Source of the DNA: Clostridia bacterium
GTDB lineage: Bacteria > Bacillota > Clostridia > Oscillospirales > CAG-272
Direction of reading: 5' to 3'
DNA length: 64,000 bases
Assembly (NCBI GenBank): GCA_017540175.1
Contig: JAFYBN010000099.1
Span: forward strand, 24,878 to 88,877
The position numbers and the translations under genes are program-made. Positions 24,924 through 33,592 of the stretch are shown here, piece after piece; position 1 is the first letter of the stretch; each line of letters begins with the position of its first letter. The notes below the pieces were generated by a model that was not told where the DNA came from, did not search any database, and worked only from the letters and a program-made list of their open reading frames with translations.

Positions 24924-26168
24924 TCAGAATTCTTCGAAGTTTTCAAACAGGCTCTCGTCCACCTCGGAGAGGGAGAAGACGGATTTCGGATCGGGGTCGC
25001 GCTTGATCCACTTGCCGTCGGTGAAATCCGGAATGGCGACGGGCATGCTCCCGCAGGAAATGGATTCCTCCGAAAGGATGCCGATCGACATCATAGCTGC
25101 GGAATCGTAGACGTCGATGGGCGTCTGGATCTTCCTGCGGACGGCGTTCAGAAACGCCCGCATCACGAGCCAGTCCATACCGCCGTGACCGCCGGTAAAC
25201 GCGCCCGCGCGGGACGCCTTCCAGAGCGGATGCTCGAATTCCTCGTAATACTTGTCCATCGGTTCCCACCGGTCGCTCGGAGAACGGCCCTCGATGTGAA
25301 TGGAGCGCAGGTCCTCCATCCAGATGCCGCTTGTGCCCTGAACACGGCCTCCGCGCGAATACGGACGCGGGGAACTCGTGTCGTGGGTGAGGACGATCGT
25401 CTCCCCGTTCGCACAGCGGATCGAGGTCGTGACAATGTCGCCGAGCCGGAACTGCTCGTGCGCGAGCGGGTGATCTTCTCCGAAGCGATCCTTCAGATAT
25501 TTGTTCAGCCCGCGGGATTTCGTCGCCATGGAGGTGAGCGCCATCATCCTGTTGCCGCGGTTGATGCTCAAATAGGTCATGATGGGACCGAGCTCATGCG
25601 TGGGGTAGAGCTCCGCGTTGCGGTGCAGATACTGCCAGGCGCGCTCATGATCCCATTCCATGCCGTTCGACACGGCGCGCAGATCGTGCTGATACCCGCC
25701 CTGACAGTGCAGCAGCTCGCCAAAGAGCCCCTTCTTGATCATGTTGAGGACGGTCATCTCCTCCCGGTTGTAGCAGCAGTTTTCCATCAGCATGCACGGG
25801 ACGCGGGTTTCCTCGTAGGTCCGCACCAGATCCCAGCACTGGCGGATCGACTGGGCGGGACCGACCTCAAATCCCGCGTAGCGTCCGGTCTTCATCGCTT
25901 CGATGGCGATCGGTACGTGATCGTTCCAGTAGGTGGTGATGAGAACGGCTTCGCTCCCGTCGTCCCGCGCGAGGACCTCATGCGCGTCGGTCGAGCCGAA
26001 AACCTCATGCCCGTACCGTTCGGCGCACATCGCTTTTCCCTTGAGCATGCGGTCCTCATGCTTGTCGCAGACGGCGGTGACTTCAACATCGTCCATCTTG
26101 AGCAGCTCGCCGAGCCACCACGAGCCGCGCCCGCCGAGCCCGATGACGATCATTCTGACAGTTTTCAC
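24924..26168 (-). CDS. Gfo/Idh/MocA oxidoreductase-fold protein, GH109-like
   Basis: 414 residues from a GTG start with GGAGG seven bases upstream. The N terminus is an NAD-binding Rossmann fold (VIGLGGRGSWWLGELL). The middle carries GGYQHDLR, YPTHELGPIMTYLSINRGNRM and GHGGMDWLV, which are characteristic of family GH109, NAD-dependent alpha-N-acetylgalactosaminidases that use an oxidation/elimination mechanism. The Tyr and His of YPTH are the likely catalytic pair. No signal peptide is present. It ends an operon with a solute-binding lipoprotein and a HAD phosphatase. A second gene with the same motifs is at 45431-46657. A sugar dehydrogenase function remains possible. Confidence 0.8.
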   Translation of the reverse strand: MKTVRMIVIGLGGRGSWWLGELLKMDDVEVTAVCDKHEDRMLKGKAMCAERYGHEVFGSTDAHEVLARDDGSEAVLITTYWNDHVPIAIEAMKTGRYAGFEVGPAQSIRQCWDLVRTYEETRVPCMLMENCCYNREEMTVLNMIKKGLFGELLHCQGGYQHDLRAVSNGMEWDHERAWQYLHRNAELYPTHELGPIMTYLSINRGNRMMALTSMATKSRGLNKYLKDRFGEDHPLAHEQFRLGDIVTTSIRCANGETIVLTHDTSSPRPYSRGGRVQGTSGIWMEDLRSIHIEGRSPSDRWEPMDKYYEEFEHPLWKASRAGAFTGGHGGMDWLVMRAFLNAVRRKIQTPIDVYDSAAMMSIGILSEESISCGSMPVAIPDFTDGKWIKRDPDPKSVFSLSEVDESLFENFEEF

Positions 26169-26220
26169 GGTGATTCCTCCTTATAATGAGTAAAGCATGA
26201 CGTCGGAGAGGATCGGGGGA

Positions 26221-27720
26221 TCATCCGACCTTTTCAAATGCTTCGTTGATGTCCTTGAGCATCCGGCTGACCATCGAGCGGCGCTTCGCCACGATGCGGG
26301 AGATATTCGATTCGCCGCCCTGCACGATGGATTTCATATTGTTTTTGAGCGCTCCGACCTGATAGATCCACCCGAGGTCATAGGCGCGGGTCGTGAAGAT
26401 GATATCGAGCATCCTGCCGGATTCCTCGTCGCGCGCCGCCTTGCGCTGCAGGGTGATGTCGTAATACGCGGGCATGACGTACTCCTCGGAAAGCCGCGCG
26501 AGACCGTCGAGCACGCATCCCGTGAATTCTTCGTCCGAAATCAGCGCGGGCACGCCGAGCAGCACGCCGTCGTTTTCCGCCACGCAGCTGCGGTACACCT
26601 GCTGCGCCTCGTCGAATTTCGGCATGGGCAGGATGCCGAAGTCGGACTCCATGTCGCGGAACGCAGTGATGCGGTTGATCTCCTGCATGTAGAAGAGCGC
26701 GTGGTCTCCGGCGAAGAGATCGTAGGAGCTGTACCCCTTGTTGATGTAGTCCGCCGTGACGTTCGCGTCCGCGGCGAAGGTGACGAATTTGTCGACGATG
26801 TCCTGCACGCGCTCCGTGTCCAGCGTCAGCTCGAACTGACCGTCCTCGTTCACCTGACAGCAATACTCAAGCCCGGAATTGATCGCCCCGGTGATCGAGT
26901 CCACCCAGAGGCAGAGCCCGAACAGATCCTGAGGACCCATTTTTCCGTCGCCGTTCAGATCGGTCGAGACGCTTCTGACTGCGGAAGAGAAGAGATCGTA
27001 GGTCCACTTGCCGTCGAGCACCGCTTCGTAGGGCGAGCCGATTTTCAGAAGTTCGGAAACATGGTACTTCTCGTCCAGATCCTTGTTGAAGAGTACGGCG
27101 AAGGTCGCGTTGTAGGAGGCGATGCAGGAGGCGTTGACGGCGTGATAGAGCTTGCCGTTGATCGTCATGTCCTCCACCGAGCGCTGGTCCCACCACCGGT
27201 CCTCAAGGTGGAGATCGGGCAGGGTCGTCATGTCGATGAAATACCCGTCCTCGGTCAGCTTCGCGGCGTCGGTCATCATAAGCTGTGCGCAGTTATAAAT
27301 CTCGTCCCCCGCCTTGTAAGCGGTTTTGAGCTCGTTCGGACCGTTTCCGCCGAAGTGCTCCGACGAGGTCAGCTTGATGTTCAAAGTATCCTCAAGCTCG
27401 ATGTTGCGGTTGAAGCGGGCGCTGTTGATGATTTCGGGATTTTCCGCGTCCGCGTCGATATTGTTCTGCCGCCACTCGCTGTTGTCCATGCCGCTGATGA
27501 GCACGTTGAAGACGCGCCCCTCGAAATTGCGCTCGCCGAGATAGGCAAGGGGCTTGACGCGGACCTCTTCGGTTTCCGCGTTCTCTCCGACGGCCGGGTC
27601 GGACGGGGGAGCGGCAGGCTCCTGCTTTGTTTCTCCGCAGGACAGGAGCGTGGGCAAAAGCAGCAGGACGGAGAGGAGAATACAGAGAAGTCCGGATATG
27701 GGTCTCAGCGTCTGTTTCAT
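26221..27720 (-). CDS. Extracellular solute-binding lipoprotein (ABC sugar uptake type)
   Basis: 499 residues. ATG 27720 follows AAAGGAG by seven bases. A lipoprotein signal ends in the lipobox LLSC (Cys about residue 27), followed by a Pro/Ala/Glu-rich linker. The remainder looks like the large periplasmic-binding fold of family 1 oligosaccharide proteins: FNKDLDEKY near 200, LNGDGKMGPQDLFGL (a Ca-binding-like loop) and FGILPMPKFDEAQQVY. It would bind a sugar at the cell surface. No ABC permease or ATPase gene for it is present in the window, so it must work with a transporter encoded elsewhere. It starts 25 bases after the HAD gene. Confidence 0.82.
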   Translation of the reverse strand: MKQTLRPISGLLCILLSVLLLLPTLLSCGETKQEPAAPPSDPAVGENAETEEVRVKPLAYLGERNFEGRVFNVLISGMDNSEWRQNNIDADAENPEIINSARFNRNIELEDTLNIKLTSSEHFGGNGPNELKTAYKAGDEIYNCAQLMMTDAAKLTEDGYFIDMTTLPDLHLEDRWWDQRSVEDMTINGKLYHAVNASCIASYNATFAVLFNKDLDEKYHVSELLKIGSPYEAVLDGKWTYDLFSSAVRSVSTDLNGDGKMGPQDLFGLCLWVDSITGAINSGLEYCCQVNEDGQFELTLDTERVQDIVDKFVTFAADANVTADYINKGYSSYDLFAGDHALFYMQEINRITAFRDMESDFGILPMPKFDEAQQVYRSCVAENDGVLLGVPALISDEEFTGCVLDGLARLSEEYVMPAYYDITLQRKAARDEESGRMLDIIFTTRAYDLGWIYQVGALKNNMKSIVQGGESNISRIVAKRRSMVSRMLKDINEAFEKVG

Positions 27721-27745
27721 CGAGTTTCTCCTTTCGGTGGAAAAA

Positions 27746-28273
27746 TCAGAATTCCGATTCAAGTTTCAGAACAAGGGGAGGGAGCTCGTCGGGAGAGGCG
27801 ATCCTGCAGGTCGGGATCTCATCCGGCACGGTCGGCTCAAACGAGCGCCGCTTCGACCATGTGAGCAGGACCGAGCGGATCCCGAACCGGTTCGCGCCGA
27901 GGATGTCGCGGGCGATGTTGTTCCCGATCATCAGCACGCGGGGCTTGTCGGCGTCCGTGAGACCCAGCGCTTCCAACGCGGCGGAAAACATTTTCGCGGA
28001 AGGCTTGTCCTCGCCGATCTCTTCCGAAATGATCCGGGCAGAGAAGATGTGATCGAGCCCGTTCTGCTTCATGGTGTTTGAGAAGGAACGCGTCAGCCCG
28101 TCCGCGACCATGACAATGGGAAAGCCCTCTTCGTAAAGCCGGAGATAAGCCTCCTTCGCGCCGGGGATCGTGGACGCGGAGACCACCGTGCCGTCCGGGG
28201 AGTGGATCTCGGTCCCCTCGTCGATGATCGTGTCGCCGATGTCGGTAAAAAGTACGAGTTTTCTCTGCGGCAT
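27746..28273 (-). CDS. HAD-superfamily hydrolase, small
   Basis: 175 residues. Motif I reads FTDIGDTIID, which keeps the nucleophile Asp but has Gly where phosphatases have the second Asp (DxD), as in some dehalogenase-like HAD proteins. Later motifs are present: VADG near 57, GEDKPS near 92 (Lys) and MIGNNIARDILGA near 115, where Asn replaces the usual GD. Phosphatase activity is therefore uncertain. It is the first gene of the operon with the solute-binding lipoprotein and GH109-like gene, behind its own promoter. Confidence 0.8.
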   Translation of the reverse strand: MPQRKLVLFTDIGDTIIDEGTEIHSPDGTVVSASTIPGAKEAYLRLYEEGFPIVMVADGLTRSFSNTMKQNGLDHIFSARIISEEIGEDKPSAKMFSAALEALGLTDADKPRVLMIGNNIARDILGANRFGIRSVLLTWSKRRSFEPTVPDEIPTCRIASPDELPPLVLKLESEF

Positions 28274-28296
28274 GGAGCGGGCCTCCTTTTTTCTTC

Positions 28297-28325
28297 ATTA
28301 TATCCTTTCGCGCGACCGGATGCAA
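28297..28325 (-). promoter_or_regulatory. Promoter for the HAD/solute-binding/GH109-like operon
   Basis: On the minus strand, TTGCAT (28325-28320), a 17-base spacer and TATAAT (28302-28297). Confidence 0.75.
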
Positions 28326-28385
28326 GAGCAAAGCCATGTTCGGATGTGAATATTCCGTGAACGAAGAAAACTGACGCCGAAATCC

Positions 28386-28414
28386 AAAAAGGAGCGGCTG
28401 TTTGAAGCCGCTCC
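28386..28414 (-). terminator. Terminator of uraA
   Basis: GGAGCGGC (28391-28398) and GCCGCTCC (28407-28414) with an 8-base loop; TTTTTGGATTT follows on the minus strand. Confidence 0.85.
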
Positions 28415-28434
28415 CGCAAGAGGATCGATGGGGA

Positions 28435-29808
28435 TTATTTGTTCTTGTTTTCCGGCTCTTCTGCCTTCTTGTCCTTGCCGGAGAGCATCACATTGACGAG
28501 GATGCCGAGGATGAGCGCGGTGGCGATGGAAGTGATCGTGACCTTGCCGAAGGTGAGGGAGAGACCGCCGATGCCGCAGATCAGGATCGTGGAAACCACG
28601 AACAGATTGCGGTTGTCCTCGAGGTCGACCTTCTGGACCATCTTCAGACCGGAAACGGCGATGAAGCCGTAGAGCGCGATGCACACGCCGCCCATGACGC
28701 AGCTCGGGATGGAGGCGAGGAAGGTGACGAAGGGAGAGAGGAAGGAGATCAGGATCGCGATGATCGCCGTGCAGAAGATCGTGATGACGGAAGCGTTGCC
28801 GGAGATCGCCACGCAGCCGATGGACTCGCCGTAGGTTGTGTTCGGGCAGCCGCCGAAGAACGCGCCCGCCATGGAGCCGATACCGTCGCCGAGCAGGGTG
28901 CGGGAGAGACCGGGATCTTCGAGAAGGTCTTTCTCAATGATGGAGGAAATATTCTTGTGGTCGGCGACATGCTCCGCGAAGACGACGAACGCGACGGGAA
29001 TGTACGCGACCGCGATGGTGGCGAGGTAGATGCCGTTCATTTCGCCGAAGCCCTTGAAGGCCTGGACAAACGTGAAGTCGGGAACGCTGAAGAAGGTCTT
29101 CAGACCGACGCCGCCTTCCACGAGGGCGGAGAAGCCGGAGAAGTCAATGATCTTCATGGCGGAGATATCGGCAGCGTTGCCGATCAGGGTGAAGATGAGC
29201 GCGCAGCAGTAGCCCGCGAGAATGCCGATGATGAAGGGGATCATCTTCAGGGTCTTCTTGCCGTAGACGGAGCAGAGCATCGTGACCGCGAGGGTTACGA
29301 GACCGCAGACGATCGCGATTTTGTTGCCGCCGGTCGGGAAATCGATGGACTTTGACAGGTCGCCTGCCGCGTTGCCCGCGAGGGAAAGACCGATGATGGC
29401 GACCGTGGGACCGATGATGACGGCGGGCATGAGCTTATTGATCCAGCCGACGCCGACGAAGTGGACGATGATCGCGATCACGACGTAAACGAGACCCGCG
29501 AAAATCGCGCCGCACAGCAGACCGAGGAAGCCGAGCTGCGCGGATGCCGCGCCCGCGAACGCCGCGGACATCGAGCCGAGGAATGCGAAGGAGGAACCGA
29601 GGAACACGGGGCTCTTGAACCGGGTAAAGAGAAGGTACACGATGGAGCCGACGCCGGCGCCGAACAGAGCAGCCGAGGTGCTCATGCCGTTGCCGATGAT
29701 CATGGGGACGGCGATCGTCGCCGCCATGATGGCAAGGAGCTGCTGGAACGCGAAGGCGATGAGTTGACCGCCCTTCGGCTTGTCTGCGGGCTGATAAATG
29801 AGTTTCAT
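28435..29808 (-). CDS. uraA: Uracil permease (NCS2/UraA family)
   Basis: A 457-residue inner-membrane transporter with about 14 hydrophobic segments. It shows the UraA signatures VFAEHVADHKN (the uracil-binding Glu region) and GCPNTTYGESIG, with AVIIGPTVAIIGLSLA in the middle. It imports uracil with protons. ATG 29808 follows GGAGGACTT; the longer frame upstream is leader. The leader has features of a PyrR-controlled attenuator, which fits pyrimidine repression. No pyr biosynthesis gene is adjacent. Confidence 0.93.
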   Translation of the reverse strand: MKLIYQPADKPKGGQLIAFAFQQLLAIMAATIAVPMIIGNGMSTSAALFGAGVGSIVYLLFTRFKSPVFLGSSFAFLGSMSAAFAGAASAQLGFLGLLCGAIFAGLVYVVIAIIVHFVGVGWINKLMPAVIIGPTVAIIGLSLAGNAAGDLSKSIDFPTGGNKIAIVCGLVTLAVTMLCSVYGKKTLKMIPFIIGILAGYCCALIFTLIGNAADISAMKIIDFSGFSALVEGGVGLKTFFSVPDFTFVQAFKGFGEMNGIYLATIAVAYIPVAFVVFAEHVADHKNISSIIEKDLLEDPGLSRTLLGDGIGSMAGAFFGGCPNTTYGESIGCVAISGNASVITIFCTAIIAILISFLSPFVTFLASIPSCVMGGVCIALYGFIAVSGLKMVQKVDLEDNRNLFVVSTILICGIGGLSLTFGKVTITSIATALILGILVNVMLSGKDKKAEEPENKNK

Positions 29809-29855
29809 AAGTCCTCCGAAAAGATGTTGTTTTGGACAGAACGCGCCCGGGCATG

Positions 29856-29928
29856 AAAAAAGCCCAGCGCAAGGTTGGGCGGCAAAAAAACACAGGCAGA
29901 CGTCCGACCTTGCCGGCATCGCGGTACC
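29856..29928 (-). promoter_or_regulatory. PyrR-type pyrimidine attenuator in the uraA leader
   Basis: On the minus strand the leader holds GGTA-CCGCGA-TGCC (29928-29915), a hairpin whose hexaloop fits the PyrR loop CNGNGA; the usual C-G closing pair is replaced by A-U. Next, GCAAGGT (29913-29907) can pair exactly with ACCTTGC (29875-29869) as an antiterminator. That segment is the loop of the terminator GCCCA/TGGGC followed by a T run (29880-29856). The three mutually exclusive structures and the uracil permease context support PyrR control; the factor itself is inferred. Confidence 0.7.
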
Positions 29929-29957
29929 GGATTAAAGCTCGTTCTTTCCATCGATTA

Positions 29958-29986
29958 AGTATAGCATAACCGACTTTTTTTGTCAA
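29958..29986 (-). promoter_or_regulatory. Promoter for uraA
   Basis: On the minus strand, TTGACA (29986-29981), a 17-base spacer and TATACT (29963-29958). The transcript would begin near 29951, leaving a leader of about 140 bases. Confidence 0.88.
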
Positions 29987-30082
29987 GAAGCGACCCGAAA
30001 AAATCATGGACAAAAAACGGAATCGACTTTCGCGCTGACTTTATGGAAAACATGGAAAAGAACGAAGCGGCTTTTTTGATCC

Positions 30083-30111
30083 TTGCGCGCAGGAAATAAA
30101 TGTGGTAGAAT
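30083..30111 (+). promoter_or_regulatory. Probable promoter for the nudix gene
   Basis: TTGCGC (30083-30088), a 17-base spacer and TAGAAT (30106-30111), 31 bases before the ATG. Confidence 0.55.
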
Positions 30112-30142
30112 ACGTTTCGAAACGAAAACCACGGAGAAGGAT

Positions 30143-30577
30143 ATGGCGGAGCTTGCGGTTTTTACGAATATGTGCGTGATCGAGAGGGACGGATACGTTC
30201 TCATGCAGGAGAGAGCGGACAAAAACTGGCCCGGCGTTGCCTTTCCGGGCGGGCACGTCGAACTCGGGGAATCCTTTACCGAAGCTGTCAAGCGCGAGGT
30301 GCGGGAGGAGACCGGGCTCACGATCGCGGATCCCGAGCTTTGCGGCGTCAAGCAGTTTTGGGACGACGACGGCGCGCGCTACGTCGTATTTCTGTATCGC
30401 ACGTCGAGCTTTACGGGCGAGCTGCGGTCGTCGGAGGAGGGAAGGGTCTTCTGGGTCAAAAAGGAAGACGTCGGAAAAATGCGCCTGCCGAACGGCGTGC
30501 GCCCCATGCTTCCCGTCTTTTTCGGAGACTTCCCGCGGGAGCTCTTCTGGCGCGGCGGCGGTTTCGAGCTGCTGTGA
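30143..30577 (+). CDS. Nudix hydrolase (MutT-like, possible 8-oxo-dGTP diphosphatase)
   Basis: A 144-residue enzyme. The Nudix box is complete: GGHVELGESFTEAVKREVREETGL (about residues 36-59), with all metal-binding glutamates. FPGGHVE and NWPGVAFP before it resemble the YtkD/MutT-like branch that cleans oxidised dGTP, but substrate assignment within Nudix is uncertain. ATG 30143 sits behind GGAGAAGG; an upstream in-frame ATG at 30083 overlaps the promoter. Confidence 0.88.
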   Translation: MAELAVFTNMCVIERDGYVLMQERADKNWPGVAFPGGHVELGESFTEAVKREVREETGLTIADPELCGVKQFWDDDGARYVVFLYRTSSFTGELRSSEEGRVFWVKKEDVGKMRLPNGVRPMLPVFFGDFPRELFWRGGGFELL

Positions 30578-30654
30578 GGTGTTGAGATTTTTTCACTGAT
30601 TTGTAAATTTTGCCTTTTATCGCGGAAAACCTGCCCGAAAATCTCCGAAAGTGT

Positions 30655-30683
30655 TTGACAAACAATCTTTTTTGTGATATACT
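30655..30683 (+). promoter_or_regulatory. Promoter for rsmE
   Basis: TTGACA (30655-30660), a 17-base spacer and TATACT (30678-30683), 58 bases before the ATG. Confidence 0.9.
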
Positions 30684-30741
30684 ATCAAGGTATGCGGCAC
30701 GGTTCGCTTTCAGCGGACCGCTTGACAGTCAGGAGCGCTTT

Positions 30742-31491
30742 ATGCCGAGATTCTTTGTAGACTCATCCGCCTTTTCCGACGGGAAGATCACCGTTCGGGG
30801 AGACGACGCCGTCCACATCGGGCGCGTGCTCCGCATGAAGCCCGGCGAGTCCCTGACCGTCTGCGACGAATACGGCGTGGAATACGCGTGCGTCATCGCC
30901 GCGGTCGGGCAGGAGATTCTGCTTGACGCGCTTTCGTCGAAGCTCTCGGAGAACGAACCCCCGTACCGCGCGACGGTGTATCAATCCCTGGTGCGGAGCG
31001 AGCGTTTCGATACGGTTCTGATGAAAGCGACGGAGCTCGGCGTCTCGTCGGTCGTTCCCGTGATCGCGTCGCGCTGTACCGTAAAGCTCGAGCCGCGCGA
31101 ATACGCGAAAAAGCGGGAACGCTGGCAGAGGATCCTCAGCGAAGCCGCGAAGCAGTGCGGCCGCGGTGCGATCCCGCGCGTATGCGATCCCATGCCGTTT
31201 TCCGACGCCGTGAAGGATGCGGCGAAAGCCGATCTCCCCCTCTTCTGTTACGAAGCGGGAGGCACGGCGCCCCTGCCCGAAATCTGCTCCTCAGTCCCAT
31301 CTCCGGGGACCGTTTCCGTTTTCATCGGTCCGGAAGGCGGGTTCGAGCAGCGCGAAGCCGATGAAGCCGCGGCGGGCGGAATGAGGATGACTGGACTCGG
31401 AAACCGCATTCTCAGAACCGAAACGGCAGCCCCCTATGTGCTTGCCTGTCTTTCTTTCCGATACGAGCTGCCCGGCGGCTCCTCTCTTTGA
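30742..31491 (+). CDS. rsmE: 16S rRNA (uracil-1498-N3)-methyltransferase
   Basis: A 249-residue SPOUT methyltransferase. The N-terminal PUA-like domain (HIGRVLRMKPGESLTVCD) binds RNA. The knot region carries KATELGVSSVVPVIASRC, WQRILSEAAKQCGR, FIGPEGGFEQREADEA and LGNRILRTETAAPYVLA, all RsmE signatures for SAM binding. It modifies U1498 of 16S rRNA in assembled 30S subunits. ATG 30742 with AGGAGCG upstream is the first start with homology. The prmA gene that often precedes rsmE is absent here. Confidence 0.95.
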   Translation: MPRFFVDSSAFSDGKITVRGDDAVHIGRVLRMKPGESLTVCDEYGVEYACVIAAVGQEILLDALSSKLSENEPPYRATVYQSLVRSERFDTVLMKATELGVSSVVPVIASRCTVKLEPREYAKKRERWQRILSEAAKQCGRGAIPRVCDPMPFSDAVKDAAKADLPLFCYEAGGTAPLPEICSSVPSPGTVSVFIGPEGGFEQREADEAAAGGMRMTGLGNRILRTETAAPYVLACLSFRYELPGGSSL

Positions 31492-31528
31492 TGCTGAAAG
31501 GAGAAGGCTTGTTTCAAACAGGCCGATC

Positions 31529-32005
31529 ATGAAATTGAATATGGCTACGAATATGGGAAAAACTAAAAAGAACGCCGTGACCACCGGCAAGAATAAAATC
31601 TCCGCCATGAGCAAGTCTTCCGCGGCGCACATCGTTCTCATCCGGATCCTCGTCATCATTTTAACGGACGTCATCGTGACCACGCTGTTCCGTTACGTCC
31701 GCGGGGAAGGCATGCGGGAGTACTATTTCCGCCTGAACACGCTTCCCGTCCTTCGGATCGTCTTCGGGGCGCTTCTTGCGTCGTCGGTCTGCTATCTCGT
31801 GATCACCCTTGTGAAAAAGATCGACACGTCCGCGCACTGGGTCACGCCCGCCATGCTGACCGCGCTCTTCCTCTACCTGACGGTCCTGACGGTCTTCTAC
31901 GACAAATTCACGCAGACCCCGTTCCTTTTCTACACCATGACGATCATCGGCAGCGTTCTCTTCGCCGTCTACTATATCTACACAATCCTGCTTTATAAGA
32001 AATAA
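31529..32005 (+). CDS. Small four-helix membrane protein, unknown function
   Basis: 158 residues. A basic N-terminal tail (KTKKNAVTTGKNK) is followed by four hydrophobic segments at about residues 35-57, 72-95, 106-126 and 132-155. No family is recognised with confidence. The start is uncertain: ATG 31529 has only a weak site (AGG), and ATG 31541 is also possible. It follows rsmE by 37 bases, probably on the same transcript, and a terminator follows. Confidence 0.65.
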   Translation: MKLNMATNMGKTKKNAVTTGKNKISAMSKSSAAHIVLIRILVIILTDVIVTTLFRYVRGEGMREYYFRLNTLPVLRIVFGALLASSVCYLVITLVKKIDTSAHWVTPAMLTALFLYLTVLTVFYDKFTQTPFLFYTMTIIGSVLFAVYYIYTILLYKK

Positions 32006-32031
32006 GATACCAAACATAAAGTTGCGATTTC

Positions 32032-32072
32032 CGGCTTGACTGATCGAAACCAATCCGTCAAGCCGTTCTTTT
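32032..32072 (+). terminator. Terminator after the rsmE/membrane protein unit
   Basis: CGGCTTGAC (32032-32040) pairs with GTCAAGCCG (32057-32065), then TTCTTTT. Confidence 0.85.
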
Positions 32073-32203
32073 CCTCTTATGGCTTTTGGCGTTTTTCGGC
32101 GAAAAACGGACGGATTTTCGGGTAAAATTCCCCTCCAATCGTCATTCCGGAGACACAACACAAAAAAAACACACGATTTCTATGAAAAATTCCGATTTCC
32201 CTA

Positions 32204-32232
32204 TTGAAAAAATACAAAAAATCATGTAGAAT
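32204..32232 (+). promoter_or_regulatory. Promoter for the PucR/CdaR-like regulator
   Basis: TTGAAA (32204-32209), a 17-base spacer and TAGAAT (32227-32232) in an AT-rich stretch, 55 bases before the ATG. A second TATAGT-like hexamer follows. Confidence 0.75.
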
Positions 32233-32286
32233 ATAGTATAGTATTTACAAGGTATCAAAAATCAGACTTTCAGGAAGGGGCAAACC

Positions 32287-33372
32287 ATGTCAAACCGTCT
32301 ATTTCAGGGAATCATTCACCAAATGAGGGACGCTGTGGACCGTGTGATCGGCGTGATCGACGACAACGGCGTGATCATCGCGTGCAGCGAACTCGTAAAA
32401 ATCGGCGAAATGAGACAGGGCGTGCGGGACGAGCTTGCCTATACGTCCGACGCCATTACCTCCGGCGGCTATACCTATAAGCCGATCGGAACGGGCTCCA
32501 AATGGGAATACATCGTTTTCATCGAGGGCGAGGACAAGTATGCCGAAAAGATCGCCACCATTCTCGCGGTTTCGCTTTCCAACATCAAGAATCTCTATGA
32601 CGAAAAGTACGACAAGAATTCCTTCATCAAGAACATCATTCTCGACAACATTCTCCCGAGCGACATTTACATCAAGTCGAAGGAGCTCCGCTTCAACGCG
32701 GAAGAGAGCCGCGTCGTCTTCCTGATCAAGTTCCATTCCAAATCCGACGTGCTCTCGTTCGACATGGTGCAGAACATCTTCCCGGACAAGAACAAGGACT
32801 ACGTCATCGCGACCGGCGAGCAGGACATCGTGCTCGTCAAGGAAGTCAAGCCCAACACCGACATCAAGGAAATCGAGAAGATCGCGAAGCAGATCGCCGA
32901 TACGCTCAATTCCGAGTTCTACGTCAAGGTTTCGATCGGCATCGGCACGGTCGTCGACAACATCAAGGATCTCGCCCGCTCCTACAAAGAAGCGCAGGTC
33001 GCCTTTGAAGTCGGAAAAGTCTTCGACACCGAAAAGAACATCATCAGCTATGAAAATCTCGGCATCGGCCGCCTGATCTACCAGCTTCCGACGACGCTGT
33101 GCGAAATGTTTCTTCAGGAAGTCTTCAAGAACGGCTCGCTCGATTCCCTTGACCGCGAGACCCTCATGACGATCCAGTGCTTCTTCGAGAACAACCTCAA
33201 CGTTTCGGAAACCTCCCGCAAGCTCTTCGTGCACCGCAATACGCTGGTGTACCGTCTTGAAAAGATCCGCAAGCTCACCGGCCTTGACCTCAGGGAATTC
33301 GATCACGCCATCACCTTCAAAGTCGCTCTCATGGTCAAGCGCTATCTTACCACCAAGCCGGTCAAGTATTGA
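32287..33372 (+). CDS. PucR/CdaR-family transcriptional regulator
   Basis: 361 residues in three parts: an N-terminal sensor-like domain (residues 1-130; MRDAVDRVIGVIDDNGVIIACSE resembles the CdaR sugar-diacid sensor), a degenerate GGDEF-like PucR domain (130-290; VSIGIGTVVDNIKDLARSYKEAQVAFEVG), and a C-terminal PucR HTH (300-355; FFENNLNVSETSRKLFVHRNTLVYRLEKIRKLTGLDLREFD). It probably activates genes in response to a small molecule, possibly a sugar acid. It is flanked by unrelated housekeeping genes, so its targets are not evident. AGGAAGGGG precedes the ATG. Confidence 0.85.
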   Translation: MSNRLFQGIIHQMRDAVDRVIGVIDDNGVIIACSELVKIGEMRQGVRDELAYTSDAITSGGYTYKPIGTGSKWEYIVFIEGEDKYAEKIATILAVSLSNIKNLYDEKYDKNSFIKNIILDNILPSDIYIKSKELRFNAEESRVVFLIKFHSKSDVLSFDMVQNIFPDKNKDYVIATGEQDIVLVKEVKPNTDIKEIEKIAKQIADTLNSEFYVKVSIGIGTVVDNIKDLARSYKEAQVAFEVGKVFDTEKNIISYENLGIGRLIYQLPTTLCEMFLQEVFKNGSLDSLDRETLMTIQCFFENNLNVSETSRKLFVHRNTLVYRLEKIRKLTGLDLREFDHAITFKVALMVKRYLTTKPVKY

Positions 33373-33592
33373 CCGAAAAAACGAATCGGATAAGCGGGGA
33401 CTCCCGGCGCGTGCCGTCGGGCTTGTCCCTGCCTGTGTTTCTGTGAGGTTTTGTCTCACAATCGCCACAAAATGGCAAAAAAAGATCACATAAGTTCGGC
33501 GCAATGGACAGACTGCGGCATCCCTGACTCCCGCGGCTGTGCAGGTCGCATATCCCGCCGCCGAGTCTGCGGCTGAGGGTCGAAAGGTTTCT
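33373..33592. other. Leader region before ftsEX, no gene recognised
   Basis: This 220-base gap has no convincing open frame or consensus promoter. A short GTGAG...CTCAC repeat and an AT-rich patch near 33470-33500 are the only visible structure. Confidence 0.4.

Noticed and set aside
26197-27864. 555-codon open frame on the plus strand
   Set aside because: It is antisense to the solute-binding lipoprotein, whose signal peptide, lipobox and ribosome site are clear.
29915-29930. T-box riboswitch suggested by GGTACCGCG
   Set aside because: The leader from promoter to gene is only about 140 bases with no specifier stem, and the gene is a uracil permease; the PyrR reading explains the hairpin and pairing better.
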